5,221 nucleotides of DNA from Nitrospira defluvii (GTDB lineage Bacteria; Nitrospirota; Nitrospiria; Nitrospirales; Nitrospiraceae). A program made the position numbers and the translations under genes. Position 1 is the first letter of the stretch. The number at the start of each line of letters is the position of its first letter. Location: NCBI GenBank assembly GCA_016199015.1, contig JACQHN010000253.1:1-5221 (forward strand), read 5' to 3'. Positions 1 to 5,221 of the stretch are shown here, in pieces. A model generated the notes under the pieces. That model was not told where the DNA came from. It worked only from the letters and a program-made list of their open reading frames with translations, and did no database searches.

Positions 1-424
1 CAACGTAGCTCACATGGCGAACTTCCGAAGCGCGGGCGCCTGGTGAGCAGAGCCTACTCCCGTGCCAAGAGCAGCGCAAGGTGGTTCTGGTTTGCTCAGG
101 AATGATGGCAAGCAGCGGTTCCAGTGGGGGATTAAGGGAACCCTCCGAGGGTTCAGCAGTCCTCACGCTCTCCGGCCTAAGGTGATGTTGAACGGGGCGA
201 TCCAGGACTAGCAATGTCCCTTCACTGCAGACAGGATGGGAAGGAGCATTCGGCAGTGAAGTGTGATGTCGCGCACCCTTGTCGTATGGCAATGATGCTC
301 GCTGGGCAAGCCAGTCCGTAAGGTGCGCCGCCTTCGACAACTCTGGTTCTTAGTAGCTCGACTGGGAAGGCCAATCTGGCTTCCGGGGACTGAAAATCTC
401 TAGGGGTAAGACCGAGTCAATCCA
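1..424. other. Non-coding stretch rich in inverted repeats; possible structured RNA
   Basis: No convincing gene is visible on either strand. Frame 1 is open from the left edge to a TGA at 103-105, but those 34 codons have no recognisable motif. The stretch holds several good potential stems: 138-144 with 148-154 (7 bp, 3-base loop); 158-163 with 204-209 (6 bp); 220-228 with 253-261 (9 bp); 271-277 with 322-328 (7 bp), enclosing a small hairpin 302-305/311-314; and 365-373 with 377-384 (8 bp with one bulged G, 3-base loop). Alternative pairing also exists (GGTTCC near 117-122 with GGAACC at 137-142). I could not match it to tmRNA, RNase P RNA, 6S RNA or group II intron domain V by eye. It lies directly upstream of small-gene module A on the + strand, so it could be a long leader, a separate RNA, or decayed mobile DNA. 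Confidence 0.35.
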
Positions 425-547
425 GGGATTCATCTAGTCGTGGCGCTCAGCAACAGCGGGTAGAAGTAAAGCATAACAGCGCAAAGGTCGCAGGCTGGTC
501 CAAGCAGAGAGCCTGGGTTTCCATATCCCTAGAAGGAGGTGGCTACC
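425..547 (+). promoter_or_regulatory. Conserved leader of small-gene module A
   Basis: This leader matches 3105-3226 over its whole length. Box 1 (425-442, GGGATTCATCTAGTCGTG) differs from the other copy by one base. Box 2 (459-473, GGTAGAAGTAAAGCA) also differs by one base. The gap between the boxes is 16 bases in both copies. The gap sequence itself differs, but each version contains a small inverted repeat (here CGCT and AGCG around 444-458). A weaker shared block (GCAGAGAG near 509-516) follows. Whether the boxes are promoter elements, an operator, a processed RNA or the end of a mobile unit cannot be decided from sequence alone. No standard -35/-10 pair is obvious. Confidence 0.55.
533..540 (+). 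promoter_or_regulatory. Strong Shine-Dalgarno of small gene A
   Basis: AAGGAGGT lies seven bases before the ATG at 548. It decides the start codon: the in-frame GTG at 539 overlaps the Shine-Dalgarno itself and has no site of its own. The same motif, spacing and following bases (GGCYACC) recur before small gene B. Confidence 0.8.
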
Positions 548-727
548 ATGCAGCAGCAAATCCAGCGCCCGCTTCGTCGGACAGAGGCACAAAGGGCCAA
601 TGACGACAAGCAGGAAGTGTGGCCCCTGTCTGCGCGCGAGTTCATGAAGCTTCCCGTCTCGGGGTTGCTGTCAGCAGGTAAGCGCCTCACATTCAGCCGC
701 CTCGCACCACCGAATCAGGCCGCGTAG
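548..727 (+). CDS. Small conserved protein of unknown family, copy A (59 aa)
   Basis: I do not recognise this family. The ATG at 548 is chosen because of the ideal Shine-Dalgarno seven bases upstream. The product has a polar, basic N-terminus (residues 1-21, with an RPLRRTE segment), a core at residues 22-41 containing WPLSAREFMKLPVSGLL, a basic KRLTF segment, and a proline-rich tail ending in QAA. There is no signal peptide, membrane segment or cysteine. Compared with copy B, 46 of 59 aligned residues are identical, and the 20-residue core is fully identical although six of its codons differ synonymously. This argues for a real, selected protein. It is convergent with the MazG-like gene 117 bases downstream. 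The product could be a small DNA- or protein-binding peptide, but nothing in the sequence proves that. Confidence 0.72.
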   Translation: MQQQIQRPLRRTEAQRANDDKQEVWPLSAREFMKLPVSGLLSAGKRLTFSRLAPPNQAA

Positions 728-752
728 GTGGAGGTCCCCCGTCGAAGCTTCA

Positions 753-782
753 GGTAGGTGGGGTTCTTCTTCGTCGCCTACC
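753..782. other. Inverted repeat between convergent genes
   Basis: GGTAGG (753-758) can pair with CCTACC (777-782) across an 18-base loop, in the 117-base gap between small gene A and the MazG-like gene. A T-rich run lies inside the loop rather than after the stem, so it is not a classic intrinsic terminator. The GTAGGTGG at 754-761 also occurs at 723-730, spanning the stop codon of small gene A, which gives a short direct repeat. Confidence 0.25.
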
Positions 783-844
783 GTGTCAGCTTCTTCATCG
801 GCCGGAGACCGCCGCCGATTGCGTGAACGTCTGGCTTTACCTCG

Positions 845-1192
845 TTAGGTTTCATCATACTTTTTTGCATTGCCGTAAGACTTCTCAATCGGATATTTGG
901 CTTCGTTCTTCTTCAGCTTCGAGAGCACCACGGCATTCACATCCAGGGCAAGATCATGACAGAGGTATGACAGGAGGATCACGACATCGGCGATTTCATC
1001 CTCGACGCGTTCCCTTGACGGGCTTTCCAGGAGACGGGTCACCTCATCGTGCGATTTCCATTGGAAGATCTCCAGCAATTCGCTCGCCTCAACCGTAATG
1101 GCGGCAGCGAGCTCCTTGGGCTTGTGAAACTGCTCCCAATCACGCTTCCGTCGAAACTCCAGCACCGCCGCCAGTACATTCGCATTCAACAT
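845..1192 (-). CDS. MazG-like nucleotide pyrophosphohydrolase (115 aa)
   Basis: This is a compact all-helical MazG-superfamily enzyme of the kind that hydrolyses (d)NTPs to monophosphate and pyrophosphate, acting in cytoplasmic nucleotide-pool clean-up. The DWEQFHKPKELA segment (18-29) is typical of the single-domain MazG-like/dCTPase-type branch. The metal-binding acidic pairs are visible as E35-x2-E38 (VEASELLE) and E66-x2-D69 (EDEIADVV). The C-terminal K-x3-N-x2-KYP signature is present at 92-101. Length fits a complete single-domain member. The ATG at 1192 is preceded by AGGAGAGG six bases upstream. That site lies in what looks like the broken end of a RAYT gene on the same strand, so the original upstream region has probably been replaced. 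The exact nucleotide substrate cannot be told from sequence. Confidence 0.88.
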   Translation of the reverse strand: MLNANVLAAVLEFRRKRDWEQFHKPKELAAAITVEASELLEIFQWKSHDEVTRLLESPSRERVEDEIADVVILLSYLCHDLALDVNAVVLSKLKKNEAKYPIEKSYGNAKKYDET

Positions 1193-1198
1193 CGAGGT

Positions 1199-1206
1199 CC
1201 TCTCCT
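1199..1206 (-). promoter_or_regulatory. Ribosome binding site of the MazG-like gene
   Basis: On the minus strand, AGGAGAGG lies six bases before the ATG at 1192. It falls at the truncated edge of the RAYT remnant, so translation of the MazG-like gene may depend on transposase-derived sequence. Confidence 0.6.
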
Positions 1207-1292
1207 GGTATCAGCGCTGGAAGATGGGCATTGCCGTGACCGGTGACATGGTACAGGGCACCGGGGAATTCCAGACGAAGTGGACGCGTCAT
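1200..1292 (-). pseudogene. N-terminal remnant of a second RAYT transposase
   Basis: Reading from an ATG at 1292, the first 22 residues (MTRPLRLEFPGALYHVTGHG, then NA) match the start of the fuller RAYT in this window at 16 of 22 positions, including the RPLR, PGA, YHVT and GNA signatures. After residue 22 (near 1227) the frame breaks. An IFQR peptide typical of the next RAYT segment is readable in another frame just downstream, followed at once by a TGA. Homology then ends near 1200, directly before the MazG-like start codon. The HUH nuclease motif and everything after it are missing, so this is a dead fragment. A matching terminal repeat sits 32 bases upstream of its ATG, against 31 in the other copy. 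Confidence 0.72.
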
Positions 1293-1323
1293 CGCAAGGC
1301 AGTGTACGGCCTCGCGATGTATG

Positions 1324-1339
1324 ATTGCCAGACCGGACC
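1324..1339 (+). repeat. RAYT terminal repeat, copy linked to the remnant
   Basis: ATTGCCAGACCGGACC matches the repeat at 3081-3096 at 14 of 16 bases. It has the same orientation and nearly the same distance from the transposase ATG. It marks the preserved 5' boundary of the decayed element. Confidence 0.65.
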
Positions 1340-1542
1340 TGCCCGAGGCTTGACGCCTGATCGACCGGCCGGGGGACATAATTGAAAAATGGTAGCGAGT
1401 GGCGTAGAGGATGAGGCACGAACAGAGAGGCTGCGAGGGGATCTCAGGGGGTATCTTCGGTTTCCGTCTGGCCCCATTGATGAAAACTCAGGCGACTCCT
1501 CACGCGCATGTTGTCTCGGCACTGCTTGCAGGAGGTCCGATC

Positions 1543-2091
1543 ATGAACGTACGACTGGTGTTCGTGTTGTTCCCACTCTTGTTTCTCGGCGCGCCTGTCC
1601 ACGCACAGACCCCTTGTGCAGATTGTCTCAATGCAGCTGATGCGGAGGCGAGAAAATGCTTCGGGAATGCCATCAGCGCGGACGATAAGGTCGCGTGCCT
1701 GGAGAATCGGGAAGCGCAGGCAAAGGCCTGCCGAAACAGGGAATGTCAGATTGAGAGAGAGGAAAGTGTGACCAACAACGTGCAACCGACGCCCAGTCGG
1801 CCCGGCCACGCGCTGTACATACCAACGGAAGGGGAATGGCTGGCGGTAACCATGCGAGCCGGCCTCCGACGAGAGGCGAGTCCCGACCATCCGTTTTCGC
1901 TCGACATTATTCTTGTGGATCCCGAGACACTCCAGATCGTCGTTCGATACCAGCCCACCGTGAATCGAGAAAGCATGAACAGAACCATTGCTGCCGCTCG
2001 GGAAGCCATCAGGAGTACGGCCGGAAGTTATGGATGGGACAAATGGGTCAAGATTCGGGAGACGGTCGAGATGTATCCCGCCAAGAAATAA
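1543..2091 (+). CDS. Secreted six-cysteine protein of unknown function (182 aa)
   Basis: The family is not recognised. The frame is open upstream to 1411, but the ATG at 1543 is preferred: AGGAGGT lies six bases before it, and the product then begins with a clear signal peptide (MNVR, a hydrophobic stretch at 5-17, and an AHA-like cleavage site near VHA-QT at 19-23). No lipobox cysteine follows, so signal peptidase I export to the periplasm or beyond is expected. The mature N-terminal part carries six cysteines at 25, 28, 39, 52, 63 and 68, in a CADC...KC...AC...AC...EC pattern that could form disulfides or bind a ligand. Residues 82-182 have no cysteine and look like a separate alpha/beta domain containing FSLDIILVDPETLQIVVRY. 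It is divergent from the MazG-like gene and convergent with the RAYT. Confidence 0.75.
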   Translation: MNVRLVFVLFPLLFLGAPVHAQTPCADCLNAADAEARKCFGNAISADDKVACLENREAQAKACRNRECQIEREESVTNNVQPTPSRPGHALYIPTEGEWLAVTMRAGLRREASPDHPFSLDIILVDPETLQIVVRYQPTVNRESMNRTIAAAREAIRSTAGSYGWDKWVKIRETVEMYPAKK

Positions 2092-2198
2092 GCCCCTCAA
2101 AGCTGCCTAATCTTCCACGGAGCAAGCCGAAGACAAGCCGGCGTGGGAGCGGAGGCCGAATGCACTCAGCAGCACCTCCTTCATCCATCTACTAGTAT
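2092..2198. other. Intergenic gap between convergent genes, no clear signal
   Basis: This 107-base gap lies between the secreted-protein stop and the left terminal repeat of the RAYT element. I see no hairpin with a T-tract that would serve as a terminator. An ACTAG at 2191-2195 recurs at 3101-3105 just beyond the right RAYT repeat, but five bases are too few to call a target-site duplication. Confidence 0.4.
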
Positions 2199-2214
2199 GG
2201 TCAGGCCTTGCTAT
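2199..2214 (-). repeat. Left terminal inverted repeat of the RAYT element
   Basis: GGTCAGGCCTTGCTAT is the reverse complement of ATAGCAAGGCCTGACC, which matches the right-hand repeat at 3081-3096 at 14 of 16 bases. The two therefore form an inverted pair bracketing the transposase gene. The transposase stop codon (TGA read on the minus strand, 2201-2203) lies inside this repeat. Confidence 0.72.
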
Positions 2215-3050
2215 GACACATTCCCTGTTCGGCCCGCTTCAAGCGGCGGCTCACAGTCGCGGCATGCACGCCCAAATGGTCCGCAATCTCGGCCAACCGA
2301 TACCCATACTGCCGATACGCCTGGTGGATCAGCCGCGCCGGGTCACCCTTCCGCTGAAACAGCGCCCGCAATGATGGCCGCTGCGCCTGCGTCTGGCGGC
2401 GGGGAATATCGCGGATCATCCGATTCGGTTGGTGCCGCGCCACAAATTTCTCTGAGCCCAGATAGATCTGCCCGGTGACCTGCCCCCAAGGCCCTGGCCC
2501 ACCCCGCCCTTCTGCCACAAAGGTGCGATACCGTTCCTGCGCCGGGCCCACCCGCTGGCCGAATTGATGGAGTATCCAGTCCATCGTCAGCCACACGGCC
2601 GCCTTGGTCTCCCCTACCGTCGCCCGGTAACTACTCCAGGCCCACTGCCGGGGATGTGACACCAGCTTGGCACGCACGGGGTTCAGCACCACGTACCGAC
2701 AGAGTTCGAGCAGATGCGCATCTTTCTCGACCAAGATCGCCGTGAATCGCCCCTGAAACAGATGCCCCACCCCGTTCATGCCGGCGGTTGTATGCCTGCG
2801 TATAGCGGCCATTCAGCTGGCGCATGCCGAGCGAGAGATTCGGCTGCGGCGTCTCGACGAGGAGATGATAGTGATTGTCCATCAGACAGTAGGCATGACA
2901 AATCCACCCATAGCGATCCACGACATGGGCCAGGAAGGTGAGCCACTGGGACCGGTCGCGATCATCGGCCACGATATCCTGCCGGGCATTGCCCCGACTG
3001 GTGACATGGTAGACGGCTCCGGGCACCTCAATGCGGAGTGGACGAGCCAT
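2201..3050 (-). pseudogene. RAYT (REP-associated tyrosine transposase, Y1_Tnp family), frameshifted
   Basis: This is a single-strand transposase of the IS200/IS605-related HUH/Y1 superfamily; such proteins act on short palindromic repeats. The first part, from ATG 3050, has MARPLRIEVPGAVYHVTSRG, the HUH motif H60-Y61-H62 in LMDNHYHLLVET, and the tyrosine helix LNGRYTQAYNRRH (Y83 or Y87 is the likely nucleophile). The frame then breaks: the family-typical continuation VGHLFQGRF...LELCRYVVLNPVRA is read in another frame. Dropping one base in the C4 run at 2770-2773 (G4 on the coding strand) restores an uninterrupted 282-residue protein. That protein ends in a helix-turn-helix (LAEIADHLGVHAATVSRRLKRAE). 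No other lesion is seen, so the break is recent, a sequencing error, or programmed. No strong ribosome binding site precedes the ATG. Confidence 0.88.
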
Positions 3051-3080
3051 GTATGCGAGCCTACCCGTTGCTATTGTTAT

Positions 3081-3096
3081 ATTGCAAGACCTGACC
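3081..3096 (+). repeat. Right terminal inverted repeat of the RAYT element
   Basis: ATTGCAAGACCTGACC lies 31 bases upstream of the transposase ATG. It is the best-preserved copy here, matching the others at 14, 14 and 15 of 16 bases. It ends eight bases before the leader of small-gene module B begins. Confidence 0.75.
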
Positions 3097-3104
3097 CTTA
3101 ACTA

Positions 3105-3226
3105 GGGGTTCATCTAGTCGTGACAGTTCACTGCAGGAGGTAGAAATAAAGCAAGGGAGCGTGAGGTTGGGAGGCCGGTTCACGCAGAGAGGGTAGGGTT
3201 CAGGACTTTACAAGGAGGTGGCCACC
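3105..3226 (+). promoter_or_regulatory. Conserved leader of small-gene module B
   Basis: This is the counterpart of the leader at 425-547. Box 1 is 3105-3122 (17 of 18 bases shared), box 2 is 3139-3153 (14 of 15 shared), and the boxes are separated by exactly 16 bases. The spacer differs from copy A but again contains a small inverted repeat (CAGT/ACTG around 3124-3133). The distance from box 1 to the ATG differs by only one base between copies. The module begins almost at the edge of the RAYT element, so sequence upstream of box 1 has nothing in common with copy A beyond a short CTAGGGG. Confidence 0.55.
3212..3219 (+). promoter_or_regulatory. Strong Shine-Dalgarno of small gene B
   Basis: AAGGAGGT lies seven bases before the ATG at 3227, identical in sequence and spacing to copy A. 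It overlaps the in-frame GTG at 3218, which is therefore rejected as the start. Confidence 0.8.
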
Positions 3227-3409
3227 ATGCAGAAGCAAATCGAACGCCCGATTCGTCGAACGGAGACGCAAAAGACCAATAACGGCAACCAGGAAGTCTG
3301 GCCGCTGTCGGCGCGCGAGTTCATGAAGCTTCCCGTATCCGGATTGCTGCCAGCGCGTAAGCGCCTCACGTTCACGCGCCTCAACGCTCCACCGGATCAG
3401 GCTGCGTAG
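3227..3409 (+). CDS. Small conserved protein of unknown family, copy B (60 aa)
   Basis: This is a paralogue of the gene at 548-727, with 13 substitutions and one extra residue (an Asn before the final APP segment). Most changes are conservative and fall in the N-terminal 21 residues; the core WPLSAREFMKLPVSGLL is unchanged. Both copies end in QAA. It has a net basic character and no export signal or membrane segment. The ORF runs toward hsdR, with 80 bases between the two stop codons. It lies between two same-orientation RAYT terminal repeats (3081-3096 and 3450-3465), which suggests association with, or bracketing by, the mobile element. Function is unknown. Confidence 0.72.
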   Translation: MQKQIERPIRRTETQKTNNGNQEVWPLSAREFMKLPVSGLLPARKRLTFTRLNAPPDQAA

Positions 3410-3449
3410 GGGGCGGTATTCTGTTCGATCTCTGTGCGGTGGTTGAATT

Positions 3450-3465
3450 ATTGCAATACCTGACC
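3450..3465 (+). repeat. Additional RAYT terminal repeat next to hsdR
   Basis: ATTGCAATACCTGACC matches the right RAYT repeat at 15 of 16 bases, in the same orientation. It has no transposase gene of its own. The change to A-A-T creates a perfect 10-base palindrome, TATTGCAATA, at 3449-3458. It lies in the 80-base gap between the stop codons of small gene B and hsdR. Confidence 0.7.
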
Positions 3466-3489
3466 ACGATTTTTGGGGGTGGCTGCTCT

Positions 3490-5221
3490 TCAAGCAACCT
3501 CCGCACACAAAACCTCCGCCTGCTCCAAGACGGTTTGGGTCGCCTGCTCCTGCTTGTCCGGTGGATAGCCGTACTTGCGAAGAATGCGTTTCACTAGGAC
3601 ACGGAGTTGCGCTCGCACATTTTCTCTCACCGTCCAATCGATGGTGACATTCTTCTTCACCATCTCGGCTAGCTCGCGAGCGATCTTGGTCAGCGTCGGC
3701 TCGCCCAGTACCTTCACGGCGCTGTCGTTCGTCTCCAGTGCGTCATAGAAGGCTAACTCGTCTTCGGTCAGGCCAAGCGTCTCTCCTCGTGTATGGGCCG
3801 ACCGCATCTGCTTCGCAAGGCCGATCAACTCTTCGATCACCTGAGCGGTTTCGATCGCTCGGTTCTGGTACTTCCGTATCGACTGTTCGAGGAGTTCCGC
3901 GAAGGAGCGGGCTTGCACGACGTTGCGCTTCGATCGGGTCTTGATCTCACCAGCCAGGAGCTTGCGGAGCAACTCGACTGCTAGGTTGCGCTGCGGCATC
4001 CCGCGAACTTCCGCCAGGAACTCGTCGGAGAGGATCGAGAGGTCCGGCTTCTTCAGTCCGGCCGCGGCGAAGATATCCACCACCTCGTCGGACATGACAG
4101 CCTTCGAGACGATCTGCCGGATCGCGTGGTCGAGTTCTTCATCAGTCTTCTGCTCGCCTGGCGTGTTCTTGGCCAGGACTGAGCGGACGGCCTGGAAAAA
4201 TCCCACATCGTCCCGGACACGGAACGTCTCCTCGTGTGGCACGGCAAGCGCGAAGGCTTGCGAGAGGTCGGTGACTGCGCGCAGCAGACGAGGTTTACCG
4301 TCTTGCTGGGCAAGGATATGTTCCTGCGCGGCGGGCAACACCGAGAGACGCTCTTGCGGTTTTCCAGTTATCCAGCGCGACCAGTCAAAGCCCCTCACCA
4401 TGCCGGCAGGCGTGGTGTATGAACCGAAGAGTCCTTGGCAGATCTCGTACTTCTCCAGCATGACAGCCACGGCCTCGGCCTGATCAATCGCCGTCTTCCC
4501 GGTGCCGCCGCTTTCGGTGTACGTCGCCAGCGCCTTTTTGAGTTCGTCGGCAAGGCCGAGGTAATCCACCACGAGCCCGCCAGGCTTATCCTTGAACACG
4601 CGGTTGACCCGAGCGATGGCCTGCATCAGCCCGTGCCCGCGCATCGGCTTGTCCACGTACATCGTGTGGAGACTGGGCGCGTCGAAGCCCGTCAGCCACA
4701 TATCCCGCACGATCACAATTTGAAAAGGGTCCTTCGGGTCGCGAAACCGTAGCGCCATGTCCTCACGCCGTTTCTTGTTGCGGATGTGACCCTGCCATTC
4801 CATCGGATCGGATGCCGACCCAGTCATGATCACCTTCATCGAGCCGAGTTCGTCCGAATCGCCATGCCACTTGGGGCGCAACGCAGCAATCTCGCGGTAC
4901 AGCTCCACGCAAATTCGGCGGCTCATGCAGACCACCATCGCCTTCCCGTCCATCGTCGAAAGCCGGTTCTCGAAGTGATCGACCAGGTCACGAGCGATCA
5001 ACTTGATCCGGTTATCCGATCCCACCACGGCTTCGAGCTGCGCCCAGCGGCTCTTGAGCTTCTCCTTGCGCTCGACCTCCTCGCCTTCAGTGGCTTCCTC
5101 GAACTCGGGATCGATCTTGGGCCGTTCCGATGCCTTCAGCTCCAGTTTGGCGAGGCGACTTTCGTAGTAGATGGGGACCGTGGCACCATCGACGACCGCC
5201 CGCTGGATGTCGTAGACGCTG
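3490..5221 (-). CDS. Type I restriction enzyme HsdR subunit, C-terminal 576 aa (5' end outside window)
   Basis: This is the motor and endonuclease subunit of a type I restriction-modification complex; it translocates DNA using ATP when bound to HsdM and HsdS. The frame is open to the right edge, so the internal GTG at 5028 is not the start. The visible fragment begins with [26 protein letters not shown], typical of the region between the two helicase lobes. It continues with the second RecA-like lobe: AMVVCMSR at about 94-101, [15 protein letters not shown] at 168-182 (motif V), and QAIARVNR at 200-207 (motif VI). The rest is the helical C-terminal region of the DUF3387 type ([11 protein letters not shown]...[14 protein letters not shown]...[16 protein letters not shown]), thought to contact the methyltransferase core. 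The nuclease domain and Walker A/DEAx motifs lie beyond the window. No frameshift is seen. Confidence 0.93.
   Translation of the reverse strand, partial: SVYDIQRAVVDGATVPIYYESRLAKLELKASERPKIDPEFEEATEGEEVERKEKLKSRWAQLEAVVGSDNRIKLIARDLVDHFENRLSTMDGKAMVVCMSRRICVELYREIAALRPKWHGDSDELGSMKVIMTGSASDPMEWQGHIRNKKRREDMALRFRDPKDPFQIVIVRDMWLTGFDAPSLHTMYVDKPMRGHGLMQAIARVNRVFKDKPGGLVVDYLGLADELKKALATYTESGGTGKTAIDQAEAVAVMLEKYEICQGLFGSYTTPAGMVRGFDWSRWITGKPQERLSVLPAAQEHILAQQDGKPRLLRAVTDLSQAFALAVPHEETFRVRDDVGFFQAVRSVLAKNTPGEQKTDEELDHAIRQIVSKAVMSDEVVDIFAAAGLKKPDLSILSDEFLAEVRGMPQRNLAVELLRKLLAGEIKTRSKRNVVQARSFAELLEQSIRKYQNRAIETAQVIEELIGLAKQMRSAHTRGETLGLTEDELAFYDALETNDSAVKVLGEPTLTKIARELAEMVKKNVTIDWTVRENVRAQLRVLVKRILRKYGYPPDKQEQATQTVLEQAEVLCAEVA

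Noticed and set aside
1..105. Open frame from the left edge ending in TGA at 103-105
   Set aside because: Thirty-four codons with no motif or recognisable similarity; such a length is expected by chance in GC-rich DNA.
539..547. GTG starts at 539 and 3218 adding three residues to the small proteins
   Set aside because: The GTG overlaps the Shine-Dalgarno sequence itself; the ATG seven bases downstream of AAGGAGGT is far more plausible.
844..850. GTTAGGT resembling an integron attC core site
   Set aside because: No paired RYYYAAC partner or attC-like imperfect palindrome is present, and the bases are simply the stop codon region of the MazG-like gene.
1350..1382. TTGACG followed by CATAAT as a promoter for the secreted-protein gene
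   Set aside because: The spacer is 21 bases, too long for a standard sigma-70 promoter, and the -10 match is partial.
1411..1542. N-terminal extension of the secreted protein by 44 residues
   Set aside because: The upstream ATG lacks a good ribosome binding site, and the extension would bury the clear signal peptide that begins at 1543.
1444..2100. Long minus-strand open frame opposite the secreted-protein gene
   Set aside because: It is an antisense shadow: the plus strand has a signal peptide and ribosome binding site, while the minus product has no coherent domain.
2191..3105. ACTAG on both sides of the RAYT element as a target-site duplication
   Set aside because: Only five bases, not directly abutting the repeats, and HUH/Y1 transposases do not normally create such duplications.
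221..3136. TTCACTGCAG shared by 221-230 and 3127-3136
   Set aside because: Ten bases in unrelated contexts (a stem in one case, the leader spacer in the other); chance similarity is likely.
3464..3482. CCAC/GTGG hairpin with a T run as a terminator between small gene B and hsdR
   Set aside because: The four-base stem is too short, and the T run is in the loop rather than after the stem.
3793..4483. Plus-strand open frames inside hsdR
   Set aside because: They are antisense to a continuous, motif-rich HsdR reading frame and show no family features.

Overview
The window is an accessory segment of a bacterial chromosome with moderate to high GC. It looks like an environmental bacterium, perhaps Nitrospira-like, but no rRNA or housekeeping marker is present, so the taxon is a guess. 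Recognisable genes are interleaved with RAYT-type (REP-associated tyrosine transposase) mobile sequences. There are also two copies of an unrecognised small gene that carry their own conserved leader.

Layout from left to right. Positions 1-424 hold no convincing gene but are rich in short-range inverted repeats. Next is small-gene module A on the + strand: leader 425-547 and a 59-codon ORF at 548-727. It faces a MazG-like nucleotide pyrophosphohydrolase gene on the - strand (845-1192). The head of a decayed RAYT (1200-1292, with its terminal repeat at 1324-1339) abuts the start of that gene and appears to supply its ribosome binding site. A + strand gene for a secreted six-cysteine protein of unknown function follows (1543-2091). 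A nearly complete RAYT on the - strand (2201-3050) is bounded by 16-base inverted repeats and broken by a single-base frameshift. Small-gene module B follows directly: leader 3105-3226 and a 60-codon ORF at 3227-3409. A third same-orientation copy of the RAYT terminal repeat lies at 3450-3465. The window ends with the C-terminal 576 residues of a type I restriction enzyme HsdR subunit on the - strand (3490 to the right edge).

How the pieces relate. hsdR implies a type I restriction-modification system whose modification and specificity genes should lie beyond the right edge. The MazG-like enzyme is a nucleotide-pool house-cleaning protein. The RAYT sequences explain much of the intergenic repeat structure. 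The least explained element is the duplicated small-gene module. The two copies share an 18-base leader box (17/18 identical), a second 15-base box at identical spacing, the same strong Shine-Dalgarno, and a 20-residue protein core that is unchanged despite several synonymous codon differences. That pattern indicates selection on the peptide, and copy B sits between two RAYT terminal repeats, as if carried or bracketed by them. I do not recognise the peptide family and assign it no function.
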